Shown: positions 8,679-17,942, counted from the first letter of the stretch. The stretch: 64,000 nt of DNA from Bacteroidia bacterium (GCA_018402155.1 JAGYJG010000001.1:1-64000), one strand, 5' to 3'. Made by a program: numbers and translations. The notes: a model not told the origin generated them from the sequence alone.

Positions 8679-9335
8679 ATGAAAAATGTAAGTTTAATTT
8701 TAAGTGCAGTTGTGATGGCTGCAATGATGCTAAGTTCTTTTGGTGGCGGTGCATCAAAAGAAGAAGGTGCATCAACAGAAGTAACCATCGGTACACAAGT
8801 ATGGATGACTGAAAACCTAAATGTTGATACCTTCCGCAATGGAGACCCCATACCTGAAGTAAAAACAGATGAGGAATGGAAAAAAGCAGGTGAAAATGGA
8901 GAGCCAGCGTGGTGTTATTACAACAACAACCCAGACAATGGAGACCGTTATGGGAAGCTATACAATTGGCGTGCTGTGAATGATTCAAGAGGACTAGCGC
9001 CTGTAGGTTGGCACGTGCCTAGTGATAAAGAATGGACTGTACTTACCGATTATTTGGGTGGTGAAGATGTTGCAGGCACAAAAATGAAAAGCAAGAGCGG
9101 ATGGGATGAATATAACAACGGCACCAACGAAAGCGGCTTCTCAGGTCTTCCGGGCGGTCTCCGTTACGGCGATGGTTCATTCAACGATCGTGGTTCCTAC
9201 GGCAAATGGTGGAGTTCTACGGAGTACCGTCCATACAATGCCTGGTACCGCTACCTGCATTACTACTATGGCAGTGTAACCAGGTACCCCAGCGGTAAGG
9301 GATGCGGGTTGTCTGTCCGTTGCATCAAGGATTGA
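8679..9335 (+). CDS. FISUMP-domain exported protein (copy 1)
   Basis: 218 residues. Residues 1-22 (MKNVSLILSAVVMAAMMLSS) form a signal peptide. The rest is one Fibrobacter succinogenes major paralogous (FISUMP) domain with its hallmarks TIGTQVWMTENLNVDTFRNG, GKLYNWRAVNDSRGLAP, GWHVPSDKEWTVLTDYLGG, WWSSTEY and the terminal SVRCIKD. These domains are found on secreted proteins and have been likened to C-type-lectin-like folds; their ligand is unknown. The N-terminal two thirds are nearly identical in DNA to the second copy at 28819. The segment 9156-9311 diverges strongly and is visibly GC-richer, then identity returns at 9312 and continues past the stop. The palindrome at 8441 lies directly upstream. 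Confidence 0.8.
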   Translation: MKNVSLILSAVVMAAMMLSSFGGGASKEEGASTEVTIGTQVWMTENLNVDTFRNGDPIPEVKTDEEWKKAGENGEPAWCYYNNNPDNGDRYGKLYNWRAVNDSRGLAPVGWHVPSDKEWTVLTDYLGGEDVAGTKMKSKSGWDEYNNGTNESGFSGLPGGLRYGDGSFNDRGSYGKWWSSTEYRPYNAWYRYLHYYYGSVTRYPSGKGCGLSVRCIKD

Positions 9336-9353
9336 TTTATTTGATTCATTTGA

Positions 9354-9816
9354 GTCATTTCCGCACGTACTAGAATACAGTTACAACAACAGCCCGAAAC
9401 AAATACCGACGTTTATTCTGAGGGTATTTAAGAGTCTTACAAAAAAACAGCACTTTATCGTGTTAAAAACAGATACCTCTAAATAAGGTCATTAATCACT
9501 ATAATTTATCGGTACTAACTTCATTTTCTTTACTCTATCCTAATTTTTACGATTGTCAACAAATACATGTCTGCCGACAAGCAATGTGGGAAGCAGACTT
9601 TGAAGATTCTCCTCCAGTGGCGGATAAACGTTTGGATTGGTTGTAAGGTTTAATTACTTTTGGAGGTAATAGAAATGATACGTATAACCAGTTCACAATT
9701 TTCATCGTACACCTTTTTAATGAGACACGTTTTCTATAGTGTACATAGTGGAAATATGCACAATAGGGGGTATGTATTGGGCATATACTGATGTTATGGG
9801 CAAGTTTAGGACGACC
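9354..9816. other. Intergenic stretch without a convincing gene
   Basis: I see no supported coding region or RNA gene here. A reverse-strand open frame of 101 codons crosses it, but it has no family resemblance and shares its start with an IS-end repeat. Some forward-strand text near 9590-9650 (ADFEDSPPVADKRLDW) reads like protein but is interrupted. Confidence 0.5.
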
Positions 9817-9854
9817 TGTAGGCTTCCCTTCTTTAGTACCTTTTATTAATTGAA
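9817..9854. mobile_element. Solo IS3-type end, 38-bp repeat copy 1
   Basis: These 38 bases, beginning TGTAGGCTTCCCTTC and ending TTATTAATTGAA, are repeated identically at 29938-29975, where they abut a degraded IS3 orfB. They start with TG, as IS3-family ends do. At this location no transposase follows, so it is a solo end left by deletion or recombination. Confidence 0.55.
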
Positions 9855-9863
9855 ACGTCAAAA

Positions 9864-10454
9864 TTAATTAAATTGACAAATATAGAATTTAACAGATATG
9901 CTTACCCCATTCCATTTCCCGTTTATTACACAGGCGACATAATTGTTATCAATCTTATTAAAAGCATCATCCCAAGCTTTAATATTATGTACTTCTTTAT
10001 TTTTGATTCGTTTTAAAATAGGGTTCTTATAACTTTTCCTTAACCAATGTTCATAATGTTCAGGAACTTCTAAAATATCAATTATAGTTGTAACGGTGTA
10101 AGAATCATACCCACTATCAATATAAATTTTTGCCCTTTCATTGTCATTTTTAGCGTGGTTACTCCCATAATTTGGTGGTTGCCATGTTCCATTTGTTCCT
10201 AACTCAATGATGTAATCAACCGTTTTGCTCTTCTTTTCTTTCCAAGATATTATATCCACTCGGTTAATCTTTTCACCTTTGGGATTAAAACTAAACTCAG
10301 TTTCAATATTCTTATTTTCTTTATATAACTCATCAAAAAGACAATCCCTAACATAGTTCTCAATTCCACCTTTCATCGCCATTTTCACAAAACAAGGTGA
10401 TTCAAATTCACTTTTTTGATTCTTTAATGCGTTTACTATTTGTCCTCTGTTCAT
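9864..10454 (-). CDS. Hypothetical protein, possible restriction-like nuclease fold
   Basis: 196 residues, soluble, no signal peptide. The central block NRVDIISWKEKKSKTVDYII followed by ELGTNGTW has the spacing of a PD-(D/E)XK core (Asp, then Glu on the next strand), although the usual E-x-K is replaced by E-L-G, so nuclease activity is doubtful. The C-terminal part (YDSYTVTTIIDILEVPEHY ... NYVACVINGKW) is alpha/beta. I cannot name a family. It points away from the large operon that begins 187 bp beyond its start, so it may share a regulatory region with it. Confidence 0.5.
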   Translation of the reverse strand: MNRGQIVNALKNQKSEFESPCFVKMAMKGGIENYVRDCLFDELYKENKNIETEFSFNPKGEKINRVDIISWKEKKSKTVDYIIELGTNGTWQPPNYGSNHAKNDNERAKIYIDSGYDSYTVTTIIDILEVPEHYEHWLRKSYKNPILKRIKNKEVHNIKAWDDAFNKIDNNYVACVINGKWNGVSISVKFYICQFN

Positions 10455-10640
10455 GTTTGATAATTTTAGTTAAATGCAAGTAATACAAATAGAATGATTT
10501 ATTTTAAACATTTCAATTAAGTAGGTAAAAAAGATTTATGGAACATCCTGAGCTTTACATCAAAAAATCAATTAATTTAATTTCATCCAAATGGTTATTA
10601 ATATTTATTAATTATATTCGTTGGACAAAACTGATTTATT

Positions 10641-11804
10641 ATCAAAATTCAAGAGGCATACAAAAAACTTGATTTAGCCAAAGGCTTAAATAAAGAACGC
10701 ATAGAAGATAAATATCTTGAATTAAAATCTGAAATTGAATCAAAGATTTCTAGTACCCATAATGAACGACTCAAGCAAGTTTACACGAATCGTTTAACTG
10801 AAGTTGAAGAAGCATACAATCGCTTGGTGGATTATTTTAATAATGATAGTGGTAAGAATTCAAATTTATCAAATTCTGAAGAATCTAAGCCGATCATTGA
10901 GGATGTATCGGGAGCTTCTAAAGTCCAACCAAAAAGAAAAAAGACATTCATTTTTTTATCTGTATTTGCTGTGATCTTTGCAATTGGAGGATTCCTTTAT
11001 TTTAATTCAGATGTTTTTGTTTCTGAAGAAGTTGATTTATTCCGAAAAATGGAAGGTGAACAACAGGTTTTTGTAAATAATTTGACCCTTCGGCAGGACC
11101 CAGATGCTAAGTCTTCTAAAATTGAAGTTTTCCCTATTGGAACACGACTTTTTTTTGAAGAAAATGAATTGCCAAAAACCGATGATAAACAACGTGTTTG
11201 GCGCAAAGTAAGGGTGATTCATCCAGTATATGGTTGGGAACGTCCAGATGAACGGTTTCCTTATCCTTATGAGGGATGGATGGCTATTGAGGAGTGCGGA
11301 GTGCCTTGGATAGAGGATTCATTAACGACAGCAAACTTATTGCGGATACTAGGGAATGAAGATGCTGGCAGATTAATATCCTCTTCCTACAGACACGGAT
11401 TGGTAGAGTTTTTTCAGCAAAATAACTATTTCGGTGAATGGATCGTTTATGGTTCCGATGAAAAAGATAAAATGGAAAACGTTATGTTGACGAATCTTGG
11501 CAATTCTGATGACGACTGTAATGGAGAAAAGCAAAAAGACTTTATAGCGCTAATTGAAAGTCAGAACAGTGGTGACCAAAAATTAATAGTTATGTCCACC
11601 GATCGGGCTGGAAAGTCAAGGGTGGTTCACGAAAGTACTGAAGAGGCAATTGACGGCATGCGGAATTTGAAAAGCGCCGAGTTGAGAGCGTTTAAAAGAA
11701 AATATAATACCGATGTGGGGGAAGGGATTTTAATTAATATGGGGAAATACGACCAAAAAGTGTTATTTATCGAAAAAGGTTCAGTACAAATTGTTGAGTT
11801 TTAG
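10641..11804 (+). CDS. J-like domain + membrane span + SH3b protein (operon gene 1; start codon unclear)
   Basis: About 387 residues if it starts at the position aligned with its paralogues. N-terminal residues 1-68 (QEAYKKLDLAKGLNKERIED ... VYTNRLTEVEEAYNRL) match the N-termini of the proteins at 27890 and 28819. This is a J-like helical hairpin without HPD. A span follows (KTFIFLSVFAVIFAIGGFLYF), then a bacterial SH3 domain (VNNLTLRQDPDAKSSKIEVF ... YEGWMAIE) and a C-terminal domain of unknown type. The paralogues have ATG where this gene has ATC (10641). The first ordinary start (TTG at 10824) would delete the whole J-like domain, and an in-frame TGA lies at 10632. Either a rare start is used or the N-terminus is lost. 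SH3b suggests periplasmic wall binding. Confidence 0.65.
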   Translation: MKIQEAYKKLDLAKGLNKERIEDKYLELKSEIESKISSTHNERLKQVYTNRLTEVEEAYNRLVDYFNNDSGKNSNLSNSEESKPIIEDVSGASKVQPKRKKTFIFLSVFAVIFAIGGFLYFNSDVFVSEEVDLFRKMEGEQQVFVNNLTLRQDPDAKSSKIEVFPIGTRLFFEENELPKTDDKQRVWRKVRVIHPVYGWERPDERFPYPYEGWMAIEECGVPWIEDSLTTANLLRILGNEDAGRLISSSYRHGLVEFFQQNNYFGEWIVYGSDEKDKMENVMLTNLGNSDDDCNGEKQKDFIALIESQNSGDQKLIVMSTDRAGKSRVVHESTEEAIDGMRNLKSAELRAFKRKYNTDVGEGILINMGKYDQKVLFIEKGSVQIVEF

Positions 11805-11805
11805 G

Positions 11806-12444
11806 ATGAACAGTTTTCTTAAAGGTTTAATTTCTGGAGTTTTAATTGTTTCTTCGTTTTATTTGCTATATTTCGCGGTCTTTCAATCGGTAGGGAGTGC
11901 TAAGGTGAATCATGATGCGAAAAATAAAATTATTATTGTGGATAAACAAAATCAAAAATTGACTGTTTACGACGCTTTTTTTGGTCCAATTAAAGCTTTT
12001 GACGTGAGTACAGGTGAAAATCCAGGAAATAAACTAATGAGAGGGGACTTAAAAACACCCGAAGGAATGTTCCCTGTTATTAGAATAGAGGACGCTGCCG
12101 ATTGGACGTATGACTTTAAAGACGGGAAGGGTCCTGTCACAGGGGCTTATGGTCCTCATTTTCTTAGGTTAAAAGTAGATAGTCAGAATATATTTCATAA
12201 TGTAAATTCTGATTTTAATTTTACAAGCGATGACGAATTTCTTGGAATAGGAATTCATGGTACGCACCTTAATGATTTAATTGGGAAACGCGCTTCTCAT
12301 GGCTGTATTCGACTAAAGAATGAGGACCTAGAAGAATTAAAAAAATATATTACAACAGGGTCATTTGTATTGATTCATCCTGGAGATGATGACTTTCATG
12401 AAAATAAAAGTCCAAAACTCATAAATAAAGTTAACCCGAAATGA
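11806..12444 (+). CDS. L,D-transpeptidase (YkuD family), membrane-anchored
   Basis: 212 residues from the ATG at 11806, one base after the upstream stop. A frame from TTG at 11791 is also open, but this ATG directly precedes the N-terminal span (FLKGLISGVLIVSSFYLLYF). The catalytic YkuD domain is clear: GIGIHGTHLND and, 14 residues on, ASHGCIRLKNEDL, which holds the nucleophilic Cys with the conserved His and Arg. YkuD enzymes make 3-3 crosslinks or attach proteins to peptidoglycan from an L,D peptide. Placed second in the Srf operon, it suggests that the system acts on, or is anchored to, the cell wall. The last 20 residues are a lysine-rich tail. Confidence 0.85.
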   Translation: MNSFLKGLISGVLIVSSFYLLYFAVFQSVGSAKVNHDAKNKIIIVDKQNQKLTVYDAFFGPIKAFDVSTGENPGNKLMRGDLKTPEGMFPVIRIEDAADWTYDFKDGKGPVTGAYGPHFLRLKVDSQNIFHNVNSDFNFTSDDEFLGIGIHGTHLNDLIGKRASHGCIRLKNEDLEELKKYITTGSFVLIHPGDDDFHENKSPKLINKVNPK

Positions 12445-12489
12445 TTAATTTTAGAGACGGTTATAAATCTAAACGCTAAATTTTAAAAT

Positions 12490-13488
12490 ATGCAAACAGT
12501 ATTACAATTCATCGGACTTTTCCTTCTATTGATTCTCTCTTTTCTAGGCGGGAATTATATGTTAAGTGGTGATGTGATTATTTCAGGCAGCGTGAGTGTT
12601 GTCCTCGTAATTATAATGTACTTTTTGATTGAATTTTTGAAAAAAAGAAAGGTCCAAATTACCAAAAGTAAATTCTCTTTAGGGTCACTTTTCCTATGGA
12701 TTATTTTTACAAGTGTGTGCATTCCAATAGGTGTTTTTCTAGTTCATGCGCTCAATGTAGAAATCAATGCTAAAAAAGATCTACAATTTTATGCAAAAGA
12801 ATTGGTAATTAAAAATCAGGAAATAGTAAATCTTTTTCAAACTGAAAATCAGCAATACGTATCAGAAACTTATTTGTATGTGAGTAACGAGTTGGACAGG
12901 TATTTACACGCTGGAAGTGCAACAAAAGACTCTATAGAAGAACTTCTCAGTGAAAAGCGATATGGTATAACCGACCTAAATTCAATTAACAGTTCAAACT
13001 ACCTAAACAAAGCAGTTGCGCTTCAAAGTGCTTTAGAGATAAGGAGCGAGGCGGTATTAGATTCTGTAAAAGACCGTTCTGAATCTGTAATTAATGACAA
13101 CATCTACTTGGTTGATAATTGGTCTCGTTTAAGAGTTGTAACCGCAATAAATGAGCTAGAAGCTATGCTGGTTAAAAATTTGAATCAGCTCAACAGATTT
13201 CTGGCGAATGAAAATTATAAAACAGATGTGTTTGCAAATTCTTCGTCTCAAAACGATAAAGTTCTTAGTGTTTCCATAATTGAACACAACCAATTAGAAA
13301 TTCAAAAATCTCCTATAAATCTTTCTAGTTTTTCAGGGCTTTGGGACTATTACTCACCTTTTCTATTGATCCTTCCTGCGTTAATTTTCTTTTTCTTTCT
13401 GCTGTTGCCTTATCTTTTGGAGAAGACAGCAGGAAGCTATTTAATTAATGATGAAACAGAAAACGATGAAGGTGGTATAGAAATTTAA
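12490..13488 (+). CDS. Four-span membrane protein with large helical loop
   Basis: 332 residues. Three spans near the N-terminus (about 4-22, 27-47 and 66-88) and one near the C-terminus (about 287-309, FLLILPALIFFFFLLLPYLL) bracket a mostly helical region of about 195 residues (KDLQFYAKELVIKNQEIVNL ... ELEAMLVKNLNQLNRFL). If the C-terminal tail is cytosolic, the helical loop lies in the periplasm. No family recognised. It sits between the L,D-transpeptidase and a GTPase in the same operon, so it may be the membrane partner of that GTPase. Confidence 0.6.
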   Translation: MQTVLQFIGLFLLLILSFLGGNYMLSGDVIISGSVSVVLVIIMYFLIEFLKKRKVQITKSKFSLGSLFLWIIFTSVCIPIGVFLVHALNVEINAKKDLQFYAKELVIKNQEIVNLFQTENQQYVSETYLYVSNELDRYLHAGSATKDSIEELLSEKRYGITDLNSINSSNYLNKAVALQSALEIRSEAVLDSVKDRSESVINDNIYLVDNWSRLRVVTAINELEAMLVKNLNQLNRFLANENYKTDVFANSSSQNDKVLSVSIIEHNQLEIQKSPINLSSFSGLWDYYSPFLLILPALIFFFFLLLPYLLEKTAGSYLINDETENDEGGIEI

Positions 13489-13499
13489 TTTGAATAAAA

Positions 13500-14714
13500 A
13501 TGGATAAAATTGTTAAGCAACAAATACTTCAGGAGGTAAATGATTTGGAGGTAAGCGATTTAATGGGTCTTATCAATGAAGGTGATATTCGTCTGGAGGA
13601 AATGGTAGATGCGGGATTGGAACGTGGTAAATTAACTGCTATTCAAACAGAATTGAACCAAGTTAGAATAGAAAGTGCACCACCTGTTTCATCGCAAGAT
13701 GCGTATGATGAGTTAAAAGGTATCTGCACCAGCATCGAAAACGATGAATACGATGTGTTAGAAGTTCGTAACTTTTTATTGAATGGTGTAATTACTCCAG
13801 AACAATTGAAGCAATATACCTCGATGACTGATGAGATTATAGAGCGGATTAATTATTACCAAAAGGCAGAAACACCTTTTACGGACTGGACAAATTTACC
13901 ACCATTACAATTAAATAGAACTGATATTTATTTCCTCGGTCAACCAGGCTCTGGTAAATCTTGTGTTTTAGGCTCTTTATTCTATTATTTCGATAAGAAA
14001 GGATTGCTTGCAGAGAACATGCAAAATCAGATTGGCACCCTCTACAGAAATCAATTGAAAGATGAATTCGGTTATGGAATTTTGCCTGACTCTACCGCTG
14101 TTGACGGGGTCAATTATATGCCTATAGAATTGAGAAATCTTAAGGATACGAAACTTAAGCACCCACTGAATTTTGTCGAAATGTCAGGAGAAATTTTCGA
14201 TAAAGCCTACGAAAAGGGCATTCAATCTATTCATCCTAAAGTGAAAGAATATTTAAGTAATAAAAATCGTAAAATATTGTTTTTCATCATTGATTATGAT
14301 TTGCACAAGAGATCAGAAAAGATGTCTTTTGGCGCAGGGCAGGCTAGTAAACTTACAGCAGTATTGGAAATTTTAGATAACTACGGTACGTTGACTAAAG
14401 TGGATTCAATCTATGTGTTGGTTACGAAAAGTGATTTGTTTCCGGCAGAGAGAGATAAAGTGGAGTATGCGAATGAGTTTATTAATACGTTCTACCTCAA
14501 TTTTGTCAATAACTTAAAGGATAAAAAGCAAAAGTACGCGAATAAAAATAGTTTTAAAATCACGATTTATCCTTTCACTATCGGAAATGTGAAGTTCAAG
14601 AGTTTGTTAGTTACTAATGATACTTCAGGAGCTGAATTTGCTACCAAGGCAATACAGAAACATGCTTTTGTTGGAAAGGAATCTGGTTTTTTTGGTAAAA
14701 TATTTGGAAATTAA
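13500..14714 (+). CDS. P-loop GTPase of the Srf-type operon
   Basis: 404 residues, soluble. An acidic helical N-terminal region (1-140) precedes a GTPase core: G1 at residues 147-154 (GQPGSGKS), a G3-like region near 228 (NFVEMSGEIFDKA, where the usual DxxG is not obvious), strand KILFFIIDYDLH, and G4 at 309-312 (TKSD) preceded by SIYVLVTKSD. The TKxD motif favours GTP over ATP. The overall look is that of TRAFAC-type regulatory GTPases found in multi-gene conflict or polarity systems. Spacing is 11 bases to the upstream gene and 6 to the downstream one. Expected to be a cytosolic switch for the membrane components. Confidence 0.75.
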   Translation: MDKIVKQQILQEVNDLEVSDLMGLINEGDIRLEEMVDAGLERGKLTAIQTELNQVRIESAPPVSSQDAYDELKGICTSIENDEYDVLEVRNFLLNGVITPEQLKQYTSMTDEIIERINYYQKAETPFTDWTNLPPLQLNRTDIYFLGQPGSGKSCVLGSLFYYFDKKGLLAENMQNQIGTLYRNQLKDEFGYGILPDSTAVDGVNYMPIELRNLKDTKLKHPLNFVEMSGEIFDKAYEKGIQSIHPKVKEYLSNKNRKILFFIIDYDLHKRSEKMSFGAGQASKLTAVLEILDNYGTLTKVDSIYVLVTKSDLFPAERDKVEYANEFINTFYLNFVNNLKDKKQKYANKNSFKITIYPFTIGNVKFKSLLVTNDTSGAEFATKAIQKHAFVGKESGFFGKIFGN

Positions 14715-14720
14715 TGGATT

Positions 14721-16343
14721 ATGATTAGTAAAATAGGTGTCATCGTTTGGGGAATCCGTAATGGGTTTAAAAATAATTGGCTATCTGCGAATGTAGATAC
14801 TCAAGTTTATCAGCAGTTTACTGATGATATGCGTCAAATTTGTAACAGTACAGTTGACAAGTTTTTCAGTATTGAAAAAATTGAAGATTTTACGGTGCTC
14901 AGTATTTTCAACCCTAACACGAAAGATCATGTGCAGCGTAAGGCTTATATTGCACTAAGCATAGTAATTCCGAACGGATACACGATTGTTGGAAATCCAA
15001 TTGATGCGTTAGAGAAAATGATGCAGACTTACGAAGTTAAGCAAGGTAATGCGATGGTAAATATGTTAAGTACAGATGATTTAATGAATCATTTGGTTAA
15101 TCTATCTATCATCCATAACCCAAATACAGTTCCACATGCGCGCGCCAAACTTGGGGTTTTTGAGTTTAGTGACTCATCTGAAATCCTGCCTCATTTTAAC
15201 GATCCGTCTATTTATGCGTTTAAAAAGGTTTTCTTCATTACAGGGCAAAATGTAGCTTTGGAGAGAATGAGTGGGATTGAACGTGTACATATGTTTACCA
15301 AACCCTTGTTTTTATCTATGAGCGGATTTGATCCAAAAATCTATACAGTTAACATCAATGACCAACCCGTTTCGGCTCCTAGGTCGCAAGTTAAACAAAA
15401 CGATATAGTTCAATTTATTGAAATTAAAACCAAAAGAGGTAAGCAGTTACAAGTTGGTTCACAAGATGTATCTATTTCAATGCATGAACTTTTTCCTCCT
15501 ATTGTTAAGCCTCCAAAACCACCTTCTTCTCCTGGTGTAAATAAATCTAAACTAATTGCCCTTGTCGGAATTCTGGTTGTTTTTATCGGTGTAGGGGCCT
15601 ACTTCTTTTTACAATCATCCGAACAACCATTTGTAGATGATCCTGCTCCGGTTGCTAAAGATTTTTCAGTTACTTATGATTTTGAGGAATTAACGTTTGA
15701 TAACTTTCCTGTATCGGCAGATTCATTGATGTGGTTTGTTGTCTTTAGGCAAAATAATGATTCTATTCCTTTAGACTCGTTAAGTATTAACAAACCCAAG
15801 GTGCGAACAAATAAATTAACGGTAAACGATTCGCTCTTGACGATGAGATATAGTTTACCGGATAGTAATTACTCAACAATTCTTAGGGTGGAATTTATCA
15901 TTCCAGTTAAATACACCGTAAAAAGTGGCGAATCGTTATCAAAAATAGCAGAGCGTTTTGGAATTAAGAAAGATTCTTTAATGAAATGGAACGAAATTCT
16001 CGAAGAGAATGCGATAAAAAAAGGACAAGTGCTTAGATTAGAGTATAAGTCTCCCGAAAAGGTTGATGTTGAATCTTCTTCATCATCTTTGCTCGAAAAA
16101 TCAATTGATGAAAAGCCTACATTGCCGGAGCCGAAAGAAGTAATTCCACCCGCATTAGAAAAGAAGGAAGCTAAACCGGAAGACTTAACTCAATTAAAAA
16201 AAGATATCGACAAACTCATCAAAGAACTCAGTGACAATAAAGTGGATGTTACAGGATTTAAATCTGAAAAAGAAGGTTGTTCAGATGAAGATTGTTTTCA
16301 AATATTGAAAGGTAAACTGGAAAAAGAAAAGTCAAAAATATAA
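14721..16343 (+). CDS. Single-pass membrane protein with C-terminal LysM domain
   Basis: 540 residues. The N-terminal 260 residues are an unrecognised soluble domain (SKIGVIVWGIRNGFKNNWLS...). A Pro-rich linker (PPIVKPPKPPSSPG) leads to a membrane span at about 277-297 (KLIALVGILVVFIGVGAYFF). Beyond it is a small beta domain, then a LysM domain at about 396-442 (YTVKSGESLSKIAERFGIKK ... NAIKKGQVLRL), which binds N-acetylglucosamine chains of peptidoglycan. A charged helical tail closes the protein. The topology implied is cytosolic N-terminus and periplasmic LysM, a possible bridge from the GTPase one gene upstream to the cell wall. Overlap and spacing show it belongs to the operon. Confidence 0.75.
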   Translation: MISKIGVIVWGIRNGFKNNWLSANVDTQVYQQFTDDMRQICNSTVDKFFSIEKIEDFTVLSIFNPNTKDHVQRKAYIALSIVIPNGYTIVGNPIDALEKMMQTYEVKQGNAMVNMLSTDDLMNHLVNLSIIHNPNTVPHARAKLGVFEFSDSSEILPHFNDPSIYAFKKVFFITGQNVALERMSGIERVHMFTKPLFLSMSGFDPKIYTVNINDQPVSAPRSQVKQNDIVQFIEIKTKRGKQLQVGSQDVSISMHELFPPIVKPPKPPSSPGVNKSKLIALVGILVVFIGVGAYFFLQSSEQPFVDDPAPVAKDFSVTYDFEELTFDNFPVSADSLMWFVVFRQNNDSIPLDSLSINKPKVRTNKLTVNDSLLTMRYSLPDSNYSTILRVEFIIPVKYTVKSGESLSKIAERFGIKKDSLMKWNEILEENAIKKGQVLRLEYKSPEKVDVESSSSSLLEKSIDEKPTLPEPKEVIPPALEKKEAKPEDLTQLKKDIDKLIKELSDNKVDVTGFKSEKEGCSDEDCFQILKGKLEKEKSKI

Positions 16344-16346
16344 CCA

Positions 16347-17123
16347 ATGAAAAAACCAATAATATTTAGTGTTTTAATTATACTAGCTGGTGGTTTAATG
16401 TGGGGAATTGATTATTTATCTTCGGTTCCGCCGTTAAATAAAACAGCGTTAGGTGGTATTGTACAAGAACCTAAAGTGGTGCGTGATTTTAAAGCATTTT
16501 GCGATACGATGAGAGATAGTAAATGGGAACCGGAAGCTTTTCAGGAACGAATTGATCGTTTGAATGTTTATAAACAACAGAAGATAGTCAATGCTTCAGA
16601 ATTTTTGAATTTAGAGGAATATATGTATTCCGCTTACGCTAATTCAATTGAAAATACTTATACGGACTGGAAGCTTAGTTGCAACGTGCCTGCTCTTAAA
16701 GATATTCATGCTGAATTGAAACGAATTAGCACGTTTAATAGTGCATGTAATAGCAAGCTGCAAGCTCCTCTAAAAGAAGTTGCCTCATTTTATGCGTTGC
16801 TCAATATGCCGAACAAAGTCGAGAAAATCATAAGAGGTGAGTTCAACGCAGCTTCCTACAATAAGATAGTATCAGAAGTTCAGTCACTGCCAAATCATTT
16901 TAACAGCTGCAGCAATGTGAATAGCGCCAAGCGTGATGCAAATAACGCACTGAATAAATTCAAAAACTTTAATGTAAATTACAGTGATGCCCTGAAGGCT
17001 TATCAAATAGACCCAAATTTTTCTTATACTTTAAATGACTTTCAAACACTTTGTAATGAGGCAAAGCAAGAAGGGTACACTTATTACATAACTAAATTAA
17101 AAGAAAGCAATGTGTGCAATTAA
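16347..17123 (+). CDS. Membrane-anchored periplasmic helical protein, unknown
   Basis: 258 residues. An N-terminal anchor (residues 5-22, IIFSVLIILAGGLMWGIDYL) is followed by a helical domain with four or more Cys residues (DFKAFCDTM, LSCNVPALKD, NSACNSKLQ, NSCSNVNSA) that could pair as disulfides in the periplasm. No family recognised. It begins 3 bases after the LysM gene and overlaps the next gene by 14 bases, so the three are probably translationally coupled. Confidence 0.55.
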   Translation: MKKPIIFSVLIILAGGLMWGIDYLSSVPPLNKTALGGIVQEPKVVRDFKAFCDTMRDSKWEPEAFQERIDRLNVYKQQKIVNASEFLNLEEYMYSAYANSIENTYTDWKLSCNVPALKDIHAELKRISTFNSACNSKLQAPLKEVASFYALLNMPNKVEKIIRGEFNAASYNKIVSEVQSLPNHFNSCSNVNSAKRDANNALNKFKNFNVNYSDALKAYQIDPNFSYTLNDFQTLCNEAKQEGYTYYITKLKESNVCN

Positions 17124-17940
17124 AAAAATCGCGAATATTCCAATCTTATTTTTCATGCTTGCTTTCATGAGTTGGGGACAAGTATTCGGTCAAAAAAATA
17201 GAGATATTCAAAGGATTGAGGATAAGTTGGATAGTGTTTTACTTCTACTAAAAAACGATACAGCTTCTCTGGATTTAAATAAAACCGCACCAATAGACTC
17301 GATTGACTGCAGTGCTGAAGTGGATGCTATAGAAAAAGTACATCAAGAAAAACTGAATGATCTAGATGCTGCGGCAAAAAGTGCCACTAAAGAGGTCGAA
17401 AGGATGAAAAAAGAAAATTCTAGCGTACAAAAAGAATTAGATATAGCGACAGATGAGCAGCGAAAAAACATAACTTCTATCATTCAGTACACCATGAAGG
17501 GCGGCGTATCCATTGGGGAAGAAGCAATAGATTACTTTCTTAGTTTGGCTAAATCATACAAGACAGAAAATCAAAAAGATTTTGAGGCTTACGTAGTTGT
17601 TTTTAAGGAAGTTAAAAAACTACAGCAAGATTTTGATGTTATGATAGACTTCGATAAGGTAAAAGCAATGGCTTCGAAGTTACATTCGAAAACGTATAAA
17701 CATAGCGGACTGAAGCAAGATGTAATTGTCGTGATGTTCAAATTGAATAATTACTGTGATTATGAGCAAAAACTAATGGATGCCATTGCACTATCAAAAA
17801 CCCAGAGTTCCGAAGATAATAGAAAAAAACAGCTCTTGAGAAGAGAGGATGACTTTAATGATTATCCTTCGTTGTTGTCAGATATTGAAAAAATAAAGGC
17901 AAATAAAGAACATCAAGTAATCCAAAAATGTAACCCTTAA
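17110..17940 (+). CDS. Exported coiled-coil protein of the operon
   Basis: 276 residues. Residues 1-27 form a signal peptide (IPILFFMLAFMSWGQVFGQ). Two coiled-coil segments follow (about 30-50, and 60-125 with EVERMKKENSSVQKELDIAT), then a helical domain (FLSLAKSYKTENQKDFEAYV ... VMFKLNNYCDYEQKLMDAIA). It resembles periplasmic coiled-coil scaffold proteins, but no family can be named. The start overlaps the end of the preceding gene, and the stop lies 2 bases before the SrfB-like gene. Confidence 0.55.
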   Translation: MCAIKKIANIPILFFMLAFMSWGQVFGQKNRDIQRIEDKLDSVLLLLKNDTASLDLNKTAPIDSIDCSAEVDAIEKVHQEKLNDLDAAAKSATKEVERMKKENSSVQKELDIATDEQRKNITSIIQYTMKGGVSIGEEAIDYFLSLAKSYKTENQKDFEAYVVVFKEVKKLQQDFDVMIDFDKVKAMASKLHSKTYKHSGLKQDVIVVMFKLNNYCDYEQKLMDAIALSKTQSSEDNRKKQLLRREDDFNDYPSLLSDIEKIKANKEHQVIQKCNP

Positions 17941-17942
17941 AT

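Noticed and set aside
8679..9335. Calling a full diversity-generating retroelement
   Set aside because: No reverse transcriptase or template repeat is present in the window, and variation between the copies is not confined to adenine-derived positions.
9556..9861. Reverse-strand 101-codon frame
   Set aside because: Its first codons are only the 38-bp IS-end repeat read in reverse; the remainder has no protein-family character.
10538..10675. 45-codon forward frame ahead of the operon (MEHPELYIKKSINLISSK...)
   Set aside because: It runs out of frame into the J-like domain of the next gene, has biased Ile/Lys/Asn composition and no family resemblance.
10641..10850. Calling the N-terminal module a functional DnaJ domain
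   Set aside because: HPD is absent in all three copies, so only J-like is justified.
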